A stretch of DNA of 64,000 bases from Stigmatella aurantiaca DW4/3-1. Its GTDB lineage: Bacteria; Myxococcota; Myxococcia; Myxococcales; Myxococcaceae. Numbering within the stretch: the stretch's first letter is position 1; every line of letters starts with the position of its first letter. Below are positions 54,646 to 63,512 of this stretch, piece by piece. The DNA lies in assembly GCF_000165485.1 (NCBI RefSeq), contig NC_014623.1, forward strand, positions 7,706,893 through 7,770,892, written 5' to 3'. The translations under genes and the position numbers were made by a program. A model generated the notes under the pieces. That model did no database searches. It had not been told where the DNA came from and saw only the letters and a program-made list of their open reading frames with translations.

Positions 54646-56016
54646 ATGGCCGGATCGACCCTGCTGCGGAACCTGCACGACCTGCTGATGACAGGTGCCC
54701 GGAAAAGCTGGGCCCCTGTCGCACAGACCTCCGTTGGCCGCTTCGCGACGGACATCTTCCTGGGCGCCCGCGCGGTCGCCCGGGACTTCCAGGGCGAGAA
54801 CATCAGCCTCCGGGCCGCGGCGCTGACCTACATCAGCGTCTTCTCGCTCGTGCCCCTGCTCACGGTAGGCCTGGCACTGCTCCAAGCCCTCCACCAGGAA
54901 GGGTTCCAGCGGCGCATGCGCAGCGCCGTCCACCTGGCGCTCGCCCCGGGCATCCGTGAGGAATCCTCCGAGTTCCTCGACCGCTTCCTCAACCCCGCCC
55001 ACTCGATTGCCATCGGCAGCGTGGGCTTCGTTGCGCTGCTCTTCTCCTCGGGCTCTCTGCTGCGCCACATCGACGGCGCCGTGAACGAGGTCTGGGGCAT
55101 CCGCCGCCAGCGCCCCCTGCTCACCCGGCTGAGCATCTACCTGCTGCTGCTGCTGCTGGGGCCCATCTTCCTGGCCGCCTCCTTCTCGGGAACGAGCGCG
55201 GTCCGAGCCCTCATCGTGAACGCGGGCTTCTCCATCGCGCCCCAGATCGTCCTGGTCACCACGGGCTTGATCGCCGTGTCGAGCCTCACCCTCCTCTATT
55301 ACGGGACCCCGTATGCCAAGGTCGCCGTCCGCTCCGCGCTCGCCGGAGGGCTCGTCTCGGGGCTGGGGTGGATCCTCGCCAAGCAGCTCTACGAGGGATT
55401 CGCCGAGCAGACGTTCCGGTATGACGCGCTCTATGGCTCGCTGAGCGCCCTGCCCCTGTTCTTCGCGTGGATCTACGTGAGCTGGTTGATCGTCCTCTGC
55501 GGGGCACGCCTGTCCTACGCGGTGGAACACGCCGCGTTCCGGGACTCGCTCTGGGCCTTTGGCACCCACCCGCGCGCGCTGGAGCTGGTGGCGGCCCGGG
55601 TCGCCGTCGATGCCACCCTGGCGTGGATGGACGGGCTTCCCCCGCCCCTGCCCCGCCACCTGGCGGCCCACCTGCGGGTGCCGGAGTCCTTCGTCCACGA
55701 CGCCATCGAGCGCATGGAGAAAGCCCACCTCCTGGAGTCCAGCCGCAAGGGGGGCGTTCGTCCCGCGAGGGATCCCTCGGAGCTGACCTTCGCGGACGTG
55801 GCCTTCGCCATTCATGGCGTGTCGATCTCCGGAGGGCTGGAAACCTGGAATGGCCCCCGGGCCCCCGGCTTCGAGCTGGTGGAGCCGCTGTTCCAGGCCG
55901 CCGACTGCGCCACGGCCGATGTGCTGCGCAAAACCCGGTGGATCGACATCGCCACCGCCCTGCGCCCCCCCCTGGCGGCTCCCGGACCGGCCGAGTCCCA
56001 GGCAGCAGCCTCCTGA
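54646..56016 (+). CDS. YihY/BrkB-family membrane protein
   Basis: 456-aa protein. Residues about 40-300 hold the YihY domain with six TM segments, including AALTYISVFSLVPLLTVGLA, the region around DGAVNEVWGI, and FFAWIYVSWLIVLCGA. The C-terminal about 130 residues are soluble with a winged-helix look (LRVPESFVHDAIERMEKAHL). Family members were called ribonuclease BN or BrkB but act as membrane proteins of unknown transport role. CTAGCGT stands just upstream, giving a very short leader. Confidence 0.87.
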   Translation: MAGSTLLRNLHDLLMTGARKSWAPVAQTSVGRFATDIFLGARAVARDFQGENISLRAAALTYISVFSLVPLLTVGLALLQALHQEGFQRRMRSAVHLALAPGIREESSEFLDRFLNPAHSIAIGSVGFVALLFSSGSLLRHIDGAVNEVWGIRRQRPLLTRLSIYLLLLLLGPIFLAASFSGTSAVRALIVNAGFSIAPQIVLVTTGLIAVSSLTLLYYGTPYAKVAVRSALAGGLVSGLGWILAKQLYEGFAEQTFRYDALYGSLSALPLFFAWIYVSWLIVLCGARLSYAVEHAAFRDSLWAFGTHPRALELVAARVAVDATLAWMDGLPPPLPRHLAAHLRVPESFVHDAIERMEKAHLLESSRKGGVRPARDPSELTFADVAFAIHGVSISGGLETWNGPRAPGFELVEPLFQAADCATADVLRKTRWIDIATALRPPLAAPGPAESQAAAS

Positions 56017-56062
56017 GGGTGAAATTCCGTAGGATTTCCAAGAGCTTCGACACCGAGGTGGC

Positions 56063-56090
56063 TTGCAACCCCGGGTCGTTCTGTTATGTT
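56063..56090 (+). promoter_or_regulatory. Putative promoter for the HU/IHF gene
   Basis: TTGCAA (56063-56068) and TATGTT (56085-56090) are spaced by 16 bp, 67 bp before the ATG at 56158. The region is AT-richer than its surroundings. Confidence 0.5.
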
Positions 56091-56157
56091 TTGAGGATTC
56101 GATCACGGGCCAAAGCGCCCTCTTTCCGAGGGGTCACGCGGTTTGCGGGAGCGTCCG

Positions 56158-56499
56158 ATGCTCAAGTCCGATCTGATCAACATTCTCGTCACCAAGCGGG
56201 GGGTGACGCAGAAACAGGCCGAGGCCACTGTTGAGACGATCTTCGAATCGATGAAAGAGGCGCTCTGCCGCGGCGAGAACATCGAGATCCGCGGGCTGGG
56301 TGCCTTTCACGTCAAAAACTATCAGGGATACCAAGGCCGCAACCCCAAGACGGGCCAGGTCATCCCGGTGAAGCCCAAGCGAGGCTTGCTGTTTCGCACG
56401 GGCAAGGAGCTGAGAGACCGGGTCAACCGCCCGGCCGCCCAATCCGCCCAACCGGATCTGTCGGATCCCTCCAAGGGCAACAGCGGCACCGGAACCTGA
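56158..56499 (+). CDS. HU/IHF-family DNA-binding protein
   Basis: 113-aa nucleoid protein. MLKSDLINILVTKRGVTQKQ and VETIFESMKEALCRGENIEI match the HU/IHF dimer core, IRGLGAFHVKNYQGYQGRNP and PVKPKRGLLFRTGKEL the DNA-binding arm and end. IHF-alpha-like rather than HU by the GLGAF segment. An Ala/Ser/Pro tail of about 20 residues extends beyond the usual length. ATG 56158 is preceded by CGGGAGC; the frame is also open from TTG 56143. Convergent with sctV. Confidence 0.93.
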   Translation: MLKSDLINILVTKRGVTQKQAEATVETIFESMKEALCRGENIEIRGLGAFHVKNYQGYQGRNPKTGQVIPVKPKRGLLFRTGKELRDRVNRPAAQSAQPDLSDPSKGNSGTGT

Positions 56500-56505
56500 G
56501 CATTT

Positions 56506-58605
56506 CTACGGGGGCATGGAGACAGGCGCCAACCGGCCCATGGGCCGGATCTGCAGGTCCACGTTCAGCTCCCCGTAGGTCAGCACCGCCACGCCGGGAA
56601 ACGCACCCTCGATCATCCGGCGCAAGGGCCTCCGCACATCCGGCGCGGTGAGCAACACCCCCTTGCCTCCCGGGGCGATGCGCCGCAGCCCCTCCAGCAG
56701 TTCCGCGACATGCTCGGGCGCGGGGGCAGGTCCCCGGGGCCCCTTGCCTCGCAGCGACTCCTCCACCTCCGGATCCACCAGGTACGCATAGAGGGAGCCC
56801 GTGGGGGCGAACTTGTGGCTCAGGTACCGGTGCAGGCCCTGGCGGCAGCGCTCCGCGAGCGCGGTGGCATCTCCTTCACACGCAGGGGACACCAGCGCCT
56901 CCAGGATGGCGCGCAGGTTCCGGATGCTCACCTGCTCCTGCACGAGCTTGCGCAACACCTCCGTGAGCAGCGGCAGCGGCACCTTCTGGAGCGCTTCCTT
57001 CACCAGGGTGGGGGCCTGGGCTTCCAGTCCCTCCAGGAGCCCATGAACCTCCTGAACGCCCAGCAGATGAACCGCCTGGGTGCGCAGCAGGCCCCGGCAG
57101 TGCTCCACGATGAGCTCACCGGGCCGGAGCATGGGCACCTGCGCCATCTCCAGCCGGGCCCGTGCCTCCTCCGCCACCCGGCCGATGGTTCCTCCGGAGA
57201 TGGGATCCTCCACCGGTTCGAGCCGGAGCTCGAGAAACGACAACTCCTCGGGAGGGGAGAGCACGTAGAGCGACCCAGGCATCACCTGCCCCGAGGCCAG
57301 GGGGACATCGTCCAGGAGGAGGGCGTAGCCCCCCTCGGGCAGATACGCCGCATGCGTCCGCACACGGATGCCCGGAACCCGGACGCCGAGTTCCAGAAAG
57401 AGGTCTTCGCGGAGTTGCAGGAGGTGCTGGTGAACGAACGCCGCGTTCTGCTCCTGCGCGAGGGACGTCAAATCTGGCGCCAAGTCCACGGTCAAGGGAG
57501 CCACCCCCACGGGGCTCATCTCGCGGACCGCGGGGGGGCCCCCCGCCTTCCCTCCCCCTTCCGGTACCTCGGGGGGAACCGTCTCCTTCCGCGCCGAAGC
57601 CGCTTCCTCCAGCTCCGCGCGCCTCAGGTGCTTGAGCACATGGGCGAGCCCTCCCAGCATCCCTCCCAACCCCAGGAAGGTCAGGTGCGGCATGCCTGGA
57701 ATCAGGCCCAGCGCCCCGCACAGCCCCGCGACGACCCAGAGCGCACGCGATTGGCCGAAGAACTGCGTGCCGATCTCCGTGCCCAACGAGCGGTCGTCCC
57801 GCTCCGAGGCCACGCGCGTGACCACGAGCCCCGCCGCCACCGCGATGCACAGCGAGGGAATCTGTGAAACGAGTCCATCGCCAATCGCGATGAGCGCAAA
57901 GGCCTGCGCGGCCTCGGACAACCGCATGCCCTGCTGGAAGACGCCGATGGCGGTGCCTCCCAACAGGTTGACGGCCACGATGACGAGCCCAGCGAGGACA
58001 TCCCCCTTCACGAACTTCATGGCGCCATCCATCGCGCCGAACATCTGCGACTCCCGCTCCAGGTTGCGCCTGCGCTGACGGGCTTGTGCTGGGTCGAGCG
58101 TGCCTGCCCTCAGGTCCGCGTCGATGGACATCTGCTTGCCCGGCATCGCATCCAGCGTGAAACGGGCGGAGACCTCAGCGACCCGCTCGGCCCCCTTGGC
58201 CACCACGAGAAACTGGACGAGCGTGAGGATGGCGAACAGGACCGCGCCCACCACGTAGTCCCCCCTCACCACGAACTCACCAAAGGCCTGGATGACCTCG
58301 CCCGCATGCCCCTCGGCCAGCGCCAGCCGCGTCGACGAAACATTGAGCGCGAGCCGGAAGAGCGTCGTGAACAGCAGCAGCGTGGGGAAGGCCGTCACCT
58401 GAAGGGCATCCCGGGCAGAGAGCGCCGCGACCAGCAATGCCACCGCCGCCGCCAGGTTGACCGCGAGCCCCAAGTCCAGGAGCCAGGGCGGCAAGGGAAT
58501 GATCAACGCGCCCAGCACGGCGGCCATGGCCACCGCGAGCACCATGTCCGAGGACTGCCGGGCCCTCAAGAGCAGCTTCAACAAGAGGTTCATGAGGGTT
58601 TTCAT
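56506..58605 (-). CDS. sctV: Type III secretion export gate protein SctV (FlhA family)
   Basis: 699-aa inner-membrane protein of the type III export apparatus. Residues about 20-330 contain eight TM helices and the FHIPEP-type region (FPTLLLFTTLFRLALNVSST, LDAMPGKQMSIDADLRAGTL). The C-terminal cytosolic domain (from about 370) forms the nonameric ring that binds chaperone-substrate complexes. Its start overlaps the sctU stop by 4 bp. The closest match is to non-flagellar SctV by context, since no flagellar genes are nearby. Confidence 0.95.
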   Translation of the reverse strand: MKTLMNLLLKLLLRARQSSDMVLAVAMAAVLGALIIPLPPWLLDLGLAVNLAAAVALLVAALSARDALQVTAFPTLLLFTTLFRLALNVSSTRLALAEGHAGEVIQAFGEFVVRGDYVVGAVLFAILTLVQFLVVAKGAERVAEVSARFTLDAMPGKQMSIDADLRAGTLDPAQARQRRRNLERESQMFGAMDGAMKFVKGDVLAGLVIVAVNLLGGTAIGVFQQGMRLSEAAQAFALIAIGDGLVSQIPSLCIAVAAGLVVTRVASERDDRSLGTEIGTQFFGQSRALWVVAGLCGALGLIPGMPHLTFLGLGGMLGGLAHVLKHLRRAELEEAASARKETVPPEVPEGGGKAGGPPAVREMSPVGVAPLTVDLAPDLTSLAQEQNAAFVHQHLLQLREDLFLELGVRVPGIRVRTHAAYLPEGGYALLLDDVPLASGQVMPGSLYVLSPPEELSFLELRLEPVEDPISGGTIGRVAEEARARLEMAQVPMLRPGELIVEHCRGLLRTQAVHLLGVQEVHGLLEGLEAQAPTLVKEALQKVPLPLLTEVLRKLVQEQVSIRNLRAILEALVSPACEGDATALAERCRQGLHRYLSHKFAPTGSLYAYLVDPEVEESLRGKGPRGPAPAPEHVAELLEGLRRIAPGGKGVLLTAPDVRRPLRRMIEGAFPGVAVLTYGELNVDLQIRPMGRLAPVSMPP

Positions 58606-59621
58606 GGTCTCTCCCGCTCTTCCATCGCCACGCGCAGGACCGCCGCTGCCGCCTGGTAGAGCTCCTCGGGGATCTGCTCCCCGACGTCATAAGAAATGAG
58701 GCTGCGCGCCAGTGGCACATCCCTCACCACCGGGATGCCACGGCGTTGGGCCTCGTGCCGGAGCGCAAGTGCCTCTGCCTCCTGCGCCTTGGCGACGAGG
58801 TAGGGGGCCTCGCACTCCTGGGCGTCGTAGCGGAGCGCGACCGCGATGTGCGTGGGGTTGATGACCACGGCCGAGGCCTTCCTCACCCCTCGGGCAGATC
58901 CTCCCTGGGCCAGTTGGCGGTGCAGCGCCTTGCGCTGGGCTTTGTGGCGAGGATCGCCCTCACTCTCCTGGTACTCCCGCTTCACCTCCTCGCGGCTCAT
59001 GCACAGGTCCTTGAAGTGCCGGGCCCGGGCCAGCGCGTAGTCCGCGCCCCCCAGGAGCAACAGGCACCCCGAGAGACGGAGGAGAAGCGGCTCCAGCCGG
59101 TCCAGGAGATGCACCAGCCCCTCCGCGCCCCGCCCCTCCACCCCGCGCAAGGCCTCTGGCCCAGCCTCCCGCACCTCCCCCCAGACCAGCACCGCGAGCA
59201 CTGCCGACACCAGGAGCGCCTTCAACCCCTCCACCCCAGCCCGGACGCTCAAGAGCCGCTTCCAGCCCGCGAAGGGGCTGATGCGTTCGAGATTGGGAGC
59301 CACATGCTCCATGTTCAGCCCCACGCCCGCCACGGCCAGCGAGACGGCCAGTGACGCCACGAGGGCCCCTCCGAGTGCCGGTCCGGACAGCCCGAGCACC
59401 AGCCACCCTCCCGCCTCCCACCCTTCGAGCGTTCCCTGCCCCCGCATCACGTGAGCCGTCCACTGCCGCAGCCGCTCGACACCTTCGGGGGCCCAAGCGG
59501 TGAAGCCCAGCACGCCCCCCAGCGTCGTCGCGCTGGAAGACAGGAGCCGGCTGCGTGGGAGCTGCCCCTTCCTGCGGGCGTCCCTCAGACGCTTTGCCGT
59601 GGGTTTCTCTGTCTTGCTCAC
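58602..59621 (-). CDS. sctU: Type III secretion specificity switch protein SctU (FlhB family)
   Basis: 339-aa protein with four TM segments and a cytosolic C-terminal domain. The self-cleaving NPTH motif is intact in VVINPTHIAVALRY. GTG 59621 begins VSKTEKPTAKRLRDARRKGQ, the usual SctU/FlhB opening, and overlaps the sctT stop (GTGA). The frame is open to 59711 but this is rejected. Autocleavage between Asn and Pro switches substrate class during assembly. Confidence 0.94.
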   Translation of the reverse strand: MSKTEKPTAKRLRDARRKGQLPRSRLLSSSATTLGGVLGFTAWAPEGVERLRQWTAHVMRGQGTLEGWEAGGWLVLGLSGPALGGALVASLAVSLAVAGVGLNMEHVAPNLERISPFAGWKRLLSVRAGVEGLKALLVSAVLAVLVWGEVREAGPEALRGVEGRGAEGLVHLLDRLEPLLLRLSGCLLLLGGADYALARARHFKDLCMSREEVKREYQESEGDPRHKAQRKALHRQLAQGGSARGVRKASAVVINPTHIAVALRYDAQECEAPYLVAKAQEAEALALRHEAQRRGIPVVRDVPLARSLISYDVGEQIPEELYQAAAAVLRVAMEERERP

Positions 59622-60412
59622 CGGGCCGCCTCTCCCAACAAAAGCAACGCACCTTCCAGGCCCGCCACCTCCGCCAGCAGCCGCTCGCAGAGCACACCAA
59701 TTCCCAGCCACAGAAGCGCGCCCCCTCCGAGGATGCGGAGAGGCGCTCCAAGCTCCTGGAGGTTCATCTGCGGCGCGGCGCGAGAAGCCATCCCCACCCA
59801 GCAGTCCACGGCCATCGACGCCGCCGCGATGGGGGCGCCAATCGCCAGCCCGGTGGCCAGCGCACTCCCAGCCAGCAGAAAGACCTGCCCTGTGGCAGCT
59901 TCAGACGGAACGGCCGTTCCCAACGGCACCACCCCGAAGCCTCGAAGGCTCCCCGACAACACCCTGGGAAACAGCCCTCCGGTCACCACCAGCGCGACGA
60001 GCAGCTGGTACAGCACATCCCCCGCCGCGGACTCGCGGCTTCCCGCCACCGGGAGGCTCGCTTCGGCGGAGGCGCCTCGAAACAAATCAATGAACCGGCC
60101 CCCCATCCTCGCCGCATCGAACGGAAGCGCGGCCAGGAGCCCCACCGCCGTCCCGTAGACCAGCTCCTTGAGGGCCAGGGCGCCCCACTCCCCCAGCGTC
60201 TCCATGGGCACGGGGACCTTCACCCCCGCGCCCAGATGGAGAAACAAGGCCAGGCTCAGCACCAGGGACAACTTGACGGGGCTGGGCGTGGCCTGTCCTC
60301 CCAGGAGCGGACAGAGGAAGGCCATGGGCACCAGCCGCGCCGCGCACAGCGCCACGGCGGCCGTGTGGGGCCCCCACTGTTCAAGCTGGATCCGGAGCAA
60401 CTCCAGGCTCAT
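59618..60412 (-). CDS. sctT: Type III secretion export gate protein SctT (FliR family)
   Basis: 264-aa polytopic protein with about six TM segments (AAVALCAARLVPMAFLCPLL, GTAVGLLAALPFDAARMGGR, ALATGLAIGAPIAAASMAVD). It forms part of the SctRST pore through which substrates pass. Its ATG overlaps the sctS stop (60409-60411) by 4 bp and its stop overlaps the sctU start. Confidence 0.92.
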   Translation of the reverse strand: MSLELLRIQLEQWGPHTAAVALCAARLVPMAFLCPLLGGQATPSPVKLSLVLSLALFLHLGAGVKVPVPMETLGEWGALALKELVYGTAVGLLAALPFDAARMGGRFIDLFRGASAEASLPVAGSRESAAGDVLYQLLVALVVTGGLFPRVLSGSLRGFGVVPLGTAVPSEAATGQVFLLAGSALATGLAIGAPIAAASMAVDCWVGMASRAAPQMNLQELGAPLRILGGGALLWLGIGVLCERLLAEVAGLEGALLLLGEAAR

Positions 60413-60678
60413 GCGGCGACCTCGGCGATGAGTGTGAGCAGTTGCCGCGTGAAGAGTGTGAGCTGTGCGGCGATCCAGGGCCCCGCGAGCACGAGCGCCA
60501 GCACCGAGGCTCCCAGTTTGGGAACCACCGAGAGCGTGCTCTCCTGAAGCTGGGTGGTGGCCTGAAACAGGCTCATCAAGAAGCCCACCACCAGGCTCGC
60601 CCCCACCGGAGGCAGGGAAGCCAGAACCATCAGGAGCAGCGCCTCGCGCCCCACCGCGAGCAGGAGATCCTGGGTCAT
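60409..60678 (-). CDS. sctS: Type III secretion export gate protein SctS (FliQ family)
   Basis: 89-aa protein with two TM segments (LLLMVLASLPPVGASLVVGF and LGASVLALVLAGPWIAAQL). Its size and the FQATTQLQESTLSVVPKL segment are characteristic of FliQ/SctS. I start at ATG 60678 (MTQDLLLAVGREAL); a longer frame exists but the first Met gives the family length. It lies 4 bp after sctR. Confidence 0.93.
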   Translation of the reverse strand: MTQDLLLAVGREALLLMVLASLPPVGASLVVGFLMSLFQATTQLQESTLSVVPKLGASVLALVLAGPWIAAQLTLFTRQLLTLIAEVAA

Positions 60679-60682
60679 GGCT

Positions 60683-61408
60683 TCACCGGTACCCCTGGAT
60701 GAGCCCCTGCGCGAGCAGTGGCCAGCCATCCACAGTCACGAACAGGAGGATCTTGAAAGGCAGGCTGACCTGGCTCGGAGACAGGCTCTGCATGCCCAGC
60801 GCGAGCAGGATGTTGGCGATGACCATGTCCAGCACGAGAAACGGCAAGAAGAGGAGAAAGCCCATCTGAAAGGCCTCCTTCAGCTCGGTGATGACGAACG
60901 CGGGAACCACCACGAAGAGGTCTCCCTCCTGGACCTGCGTGGCCTCCTCGGGAGGCCGCAGCTCGCGCGCGAGTTCCACGAAGCGGCTCCGCTCCTCCGC
61001 ACTGCCATGCTTGACAAGGAAGGCGCGCAGAGGCTCCGCCGTCCGCTCCACCGCCGCGAGAATCTGTGCTCCGGATTCTGCGTCCCGGGCAGCCTCCCGC
61101 CCCACCTCGTACATGCGCGCCATGACGGGCGACATGATGTGTGCCGAGAGCACCGCGGCCAGCCCCGTCAGGACGACGGTGGGGGGCGCCTGCTGGGTCC
61201 CCATCGCCGAGCGCGCGAGCGACAGCACCACGGCGATTTTCGAAAAGCTCGTGAGCATCACCACCGCGAAGGGCAGCAAGGACAGCACCGCCAGAACCGC
61301 CATCATCGTCAGGGGATTGCCCGCCTGAGAGGCCTGCGCGAGGGTTTCCCCTCCAGCCGCGGCCCACCCAGGGAGAACCCAAACGGCGGCAAGACAGAAC
61401 CTCGTCAT
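60683..61408 (-). CDS. sctR: Type III secretion export gate protein SctR (FliP family)
   Basis: 241-aa protein with a probable signal sequence and four TM segments. The FliP/SctR motif LLPFAVVMLTSFSKIAVVLS and the C-terminal FVITELKEAFQMGFLLFLPF, LDMVIANILLALGM are clear. It is the core subunit of the export gate with SctS and SctT. The start overlaps the end of the FliO-like gene by 4 bp (ATGA). Confidence 0.95.
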   Translation of the reverse strand: MTRFCLAAVWVLPGWAAAGGETLAQASQAGNPLTMMAVLAVLSLLPFAVVMLTSFSKIAVVLSLARSAMGTQQAPPTVVLTGLAAVLSAHIMSPVMARMYEVGREAARDAESGAQILAAVERTAEPLRAFLVKHGSAEERSRFVELARELRPPEEATQVQEGDLFVVVPAFVITELKEAFQMGFLLFLPFLVLDMVIANILLALGMQSLSPSQVSLPFKILLFVTVDGWPLLAQGLIQGYR

Positions 61409-61830
61409 TGCAGGAGCCCCTTCGGGGACGCGGAAGCGCGGCGCCGGGACACCCTGTCCCGGGCTGGCCTCGGCCCCCCTTCCCCCAGGGGGGTCTCGTG
61501 GAGTTCCGCGAACGAGTCACCAAAGGCCACCAGGAAGCGCTTGCCCTCCACCTCCACCAACGCCAGGCCACACCGCTGGGAGAGCCCCGCCCGGGAGATG
61601 ATCCGCAGCCGTTCCGGAAGGACAAAGCGGGGCCCCAGGGACCTGCGGCACACCCACCCGATGCCCACCCCCACCAGGGCCAGGGCCCACAGGCCCCAAC
61701 GTGAAGCCTGGGCAGCCGGCATGCGCCCCAGCCACCCCATCATGGCGAGTCCGAGAACAAGGCCTGTCGCCATGAGCAACCGGTTCCGAAGAGACAGTGA
61801 GGTGAACATGGTGTGGCTCCAGTCCTTCAC
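61405..61830 (-). CDS. FliO-like type III secretion protein
   Basis: 141-aa protein starting at GTG 61830, which overlaps the sctQ stop (GTGA). Two hydrophobic segments (ATGLVLGLAMMGWLG, WGLWALALVGVGIGWV) are followed by a cytosolic FliO-like domain (PERLRIISRAGLSQRCGLAL, VEVEGKRFLVAFGDS). FliO helps assemble FliP in flagella and is usually missing from virulence-type injectisomes. The place directly before sctR equals the flagellar fliO-fliP order. Confidence 0.78.
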   Translation of the reverse strand: MKDWSHTMFTSLSLRNRLLMATGLVLGLAMMGWLGRMPAAQASRWGLWALALVGVGIGWVCRRSLGPRFVLPERLRIISRAGLSQRCGLALVEVEGKRFLVAFGDSFAELHETPLGEGGPRPARDRVSRRRASASPKGLLQ

Positions 61831-62966
61831 GGCAACAGGGACAGAATCCGTGCGCCAATTTCGCCGTCGATATCGACCAGTTCGGCACGCGCCACGCCCC
61901 GGTCTCCCACGCGCAGCACGACGGGCTCGCTCACGTTGATGCGCAGGGGCAAGAGCTGCCCTGGCCTCAAGGTGGCCAGCTCCGACAACGGCAACAGCAG
62001 CCGCGTCAGTTCAATCTCCACTTCGACTGGCAGCGGGGGCATGCCCTCGCTCCGGTCCATCACGGTCACCATGTTTGCCTCCAGCGAAAGCGCGCGCGGG
62101 CACGCACGTGTCAGGGAAAAGCCCTCGGTCGAAAACGCCCCCACCAGCTCGAAGCCGCGCGTCACCAAGCGCCCCGGCCCCCGTGGGGCTCCACCTGTCA
62201 GGCGAACCCCTTCAAAGACCACGACATCTCCCACCGCGAGCGTCTCCAACTCGGAGGGCAGGAGCTGACGGCACCCCAGAAAGCACCTCGCCCCCAGGGA
62301 CGCCGCGAGGATTTCCGGTGCACGGGAGGAATCCCGCTGCACAGGCAGCTTCCTGCAAGTGGACTCGAGCACCACTGCCGGAAGCACCAGCCGGGCTCCC
62401 GCCGTGCGCTGCCCCACGCTCAGCACCAACTCGACGCCCAGGTGCGCCTTGCGCCCATCCAACCGGGCCAGCGCATCCATCCGGTTCACGGTCATGCCCG
62501 CGAGCCGAGGACCCCACCAGCGCTGGAGTTCCCCCTGCGTCCTGAAGGCCATGAGCGCGGCCAGGACCAGATAGGCGAGCGATGCTTCCTCCAACCGCGT
62601 CAGCCGCGTCATCGGCCCCGGCCGCGCAGGGCCCCCCGCCAGCCGCTCCAGTGCCGCGAACAGCACCGGTGGTTCCAATTCCAACACCGCCGAGCCACCT
62701 GTCGCCGACAACTCCAGAAAGACAAACACGGCCGAGAGAGAGAGCCCCTTCGCCGGCACAACCACGGCCTCGGCCACGTGGGAAGCCGCGGAGACATCGC
62801 ATCCCAGTTCGCGCCCAAGGGACTCGCAGATGGACTGGAGCGCCTGCTGGCCCATCCGCGAGACCTGGGGACGCTCCCCCAAGACGACATGTGCCCGGGT
62901 CAACCGGCGCGTTCCCAGCCGGAACAGCTTGGAGACCCTCGAAGAAGAGGACGCAGAAGAGGCCAT
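61827..62966 (-). CDS. sctQ: Type III secretion C-ring protein SctQ
   Basis: 379-aa protein of the cytosolic sorting platform. Its C-terminal about 75 residues form a SpoA domain (LPVEVEIELTRLLLPLSELA, LPLRINVSEPVVLRVGDRGV, ARAELVDIDGEIGARIL), with a further SpoA-like stretch before it (LETLAVGDVVVFEGVRLTGG). The N-terminal part is divergent as is normal for SctQ. The stop overlaps the FliO-like start by 4 bp. Confidence 0.88.
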   Translation of the reverse strand: MASSASSSSRVSKLFRLGTRRLTRAHVVLGERPQVSRMGQQALQSICESLGRELGCDVSAASHVAEAVVVPAKGLSLSAVFVFLELSATGGSAVLELEPPVLFAALERLAGGPARPGPMTRLTRLEEASLAYLVLAALMAFRTQGELQRWWGPRLAGMTVNRMDALARLDGRKAHLGVELVLSVGQRTAGARLVLPAVVLESTCRKLPVQRDSSRAPEILAASLGARCFLGCRQLLPSELETLAVGDVVVFEGVRLTGGAPRGPGRLVTRGFELVGAFSTEGFSLTRACPRALSLEANMVTVMDRSEGMPPLPVEVEIELTRLLLPLSELATLRPGQLLPLRINVSEPVVLRVGDRGVARAELVDIDGEIGARILSLLP

Positions 62967-62997
62967 GAACGGTTTCCAGAGAAAGGACTCAAAAAAA

Positions 62998-63501
62998 CTA
63001 GCGGGTGGCTTCCCGGATCAGCCGTTCCGCGAACGCGCCCAGCCCGGGAACCACTGGTGCCGCAACAGGGGACACCGCTCGCTCGGGAAACAGGCTCTGG
63101 TGGTACGGCGGAAGTCTTTGGAAGAGCTCTCGCCGCAACGCTTCAGGCGCCTCCTGCATCAGCGCGCGCAACTGCTCCGCGGAATCCCTCCTCCCCCCGA
63201 ACTCCAGCGCCACCCGCGCCTGCCTTTCGGCCGAGGAAAGGCCCACGAGAAAATCCAGGTGCTCTTTTGCCCGGACGGCCTCGCGCACTCCCAGCCCATC
63301 GAGCAACGCCGGTGCCCGCTCTTTTCCCAGCACCAGCGCCACCAAGGCGAATCGGAACAAGGGCAGCATCACAGGCCGCAGGGGGGCAGGGGCTGCCGGG
63401 GGCTTCCGGCCCCCACCCGGATTCCGGACGATTCGGGTGGCCTCGCCAGCCGTCTGGCGGCCTTCGGGTCTGCGCATCACACGTGTGGCATCCATGGACA
63501 T
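62998..63501 (-). CDS. Unknown protein of the type III secretion locus
   Basis: 167-aa protein. ATG 63501 (MSMDATRVMRRPEGRQ) is preceded by TTTGGAGA; ATG 63495 is an alternative. A basic N-terminus with ATRV/ATRIVR repeats is followed by a helical domain (FRFALVALVLGKERAPALLD, LEFGGRRDSAEQLRALMQEA). The position between sctJ and sctQ would fit SctK or another sorting-platform component, but sequence similarity is not evident. It is 11 bp after the sctJ stop. Confidence 0.6.
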   Translation of the reverse strand: MSMDATRVMRRPEGRQTAGEATRIVRNPGGGRKPPAAPAPLRPVMLPLFRFALVALVLGKERAPALLDGLGVREAVRAKEHLDFLVGLSSAERQARVALEFGGRRDSAEQLRALMQEAPEALRRELFQRLPPYHQSLFPERAVSPVAAPVVPGLGAFAERLIREATR

Positions 63502-63512
63502 TCTCCAAAGGC

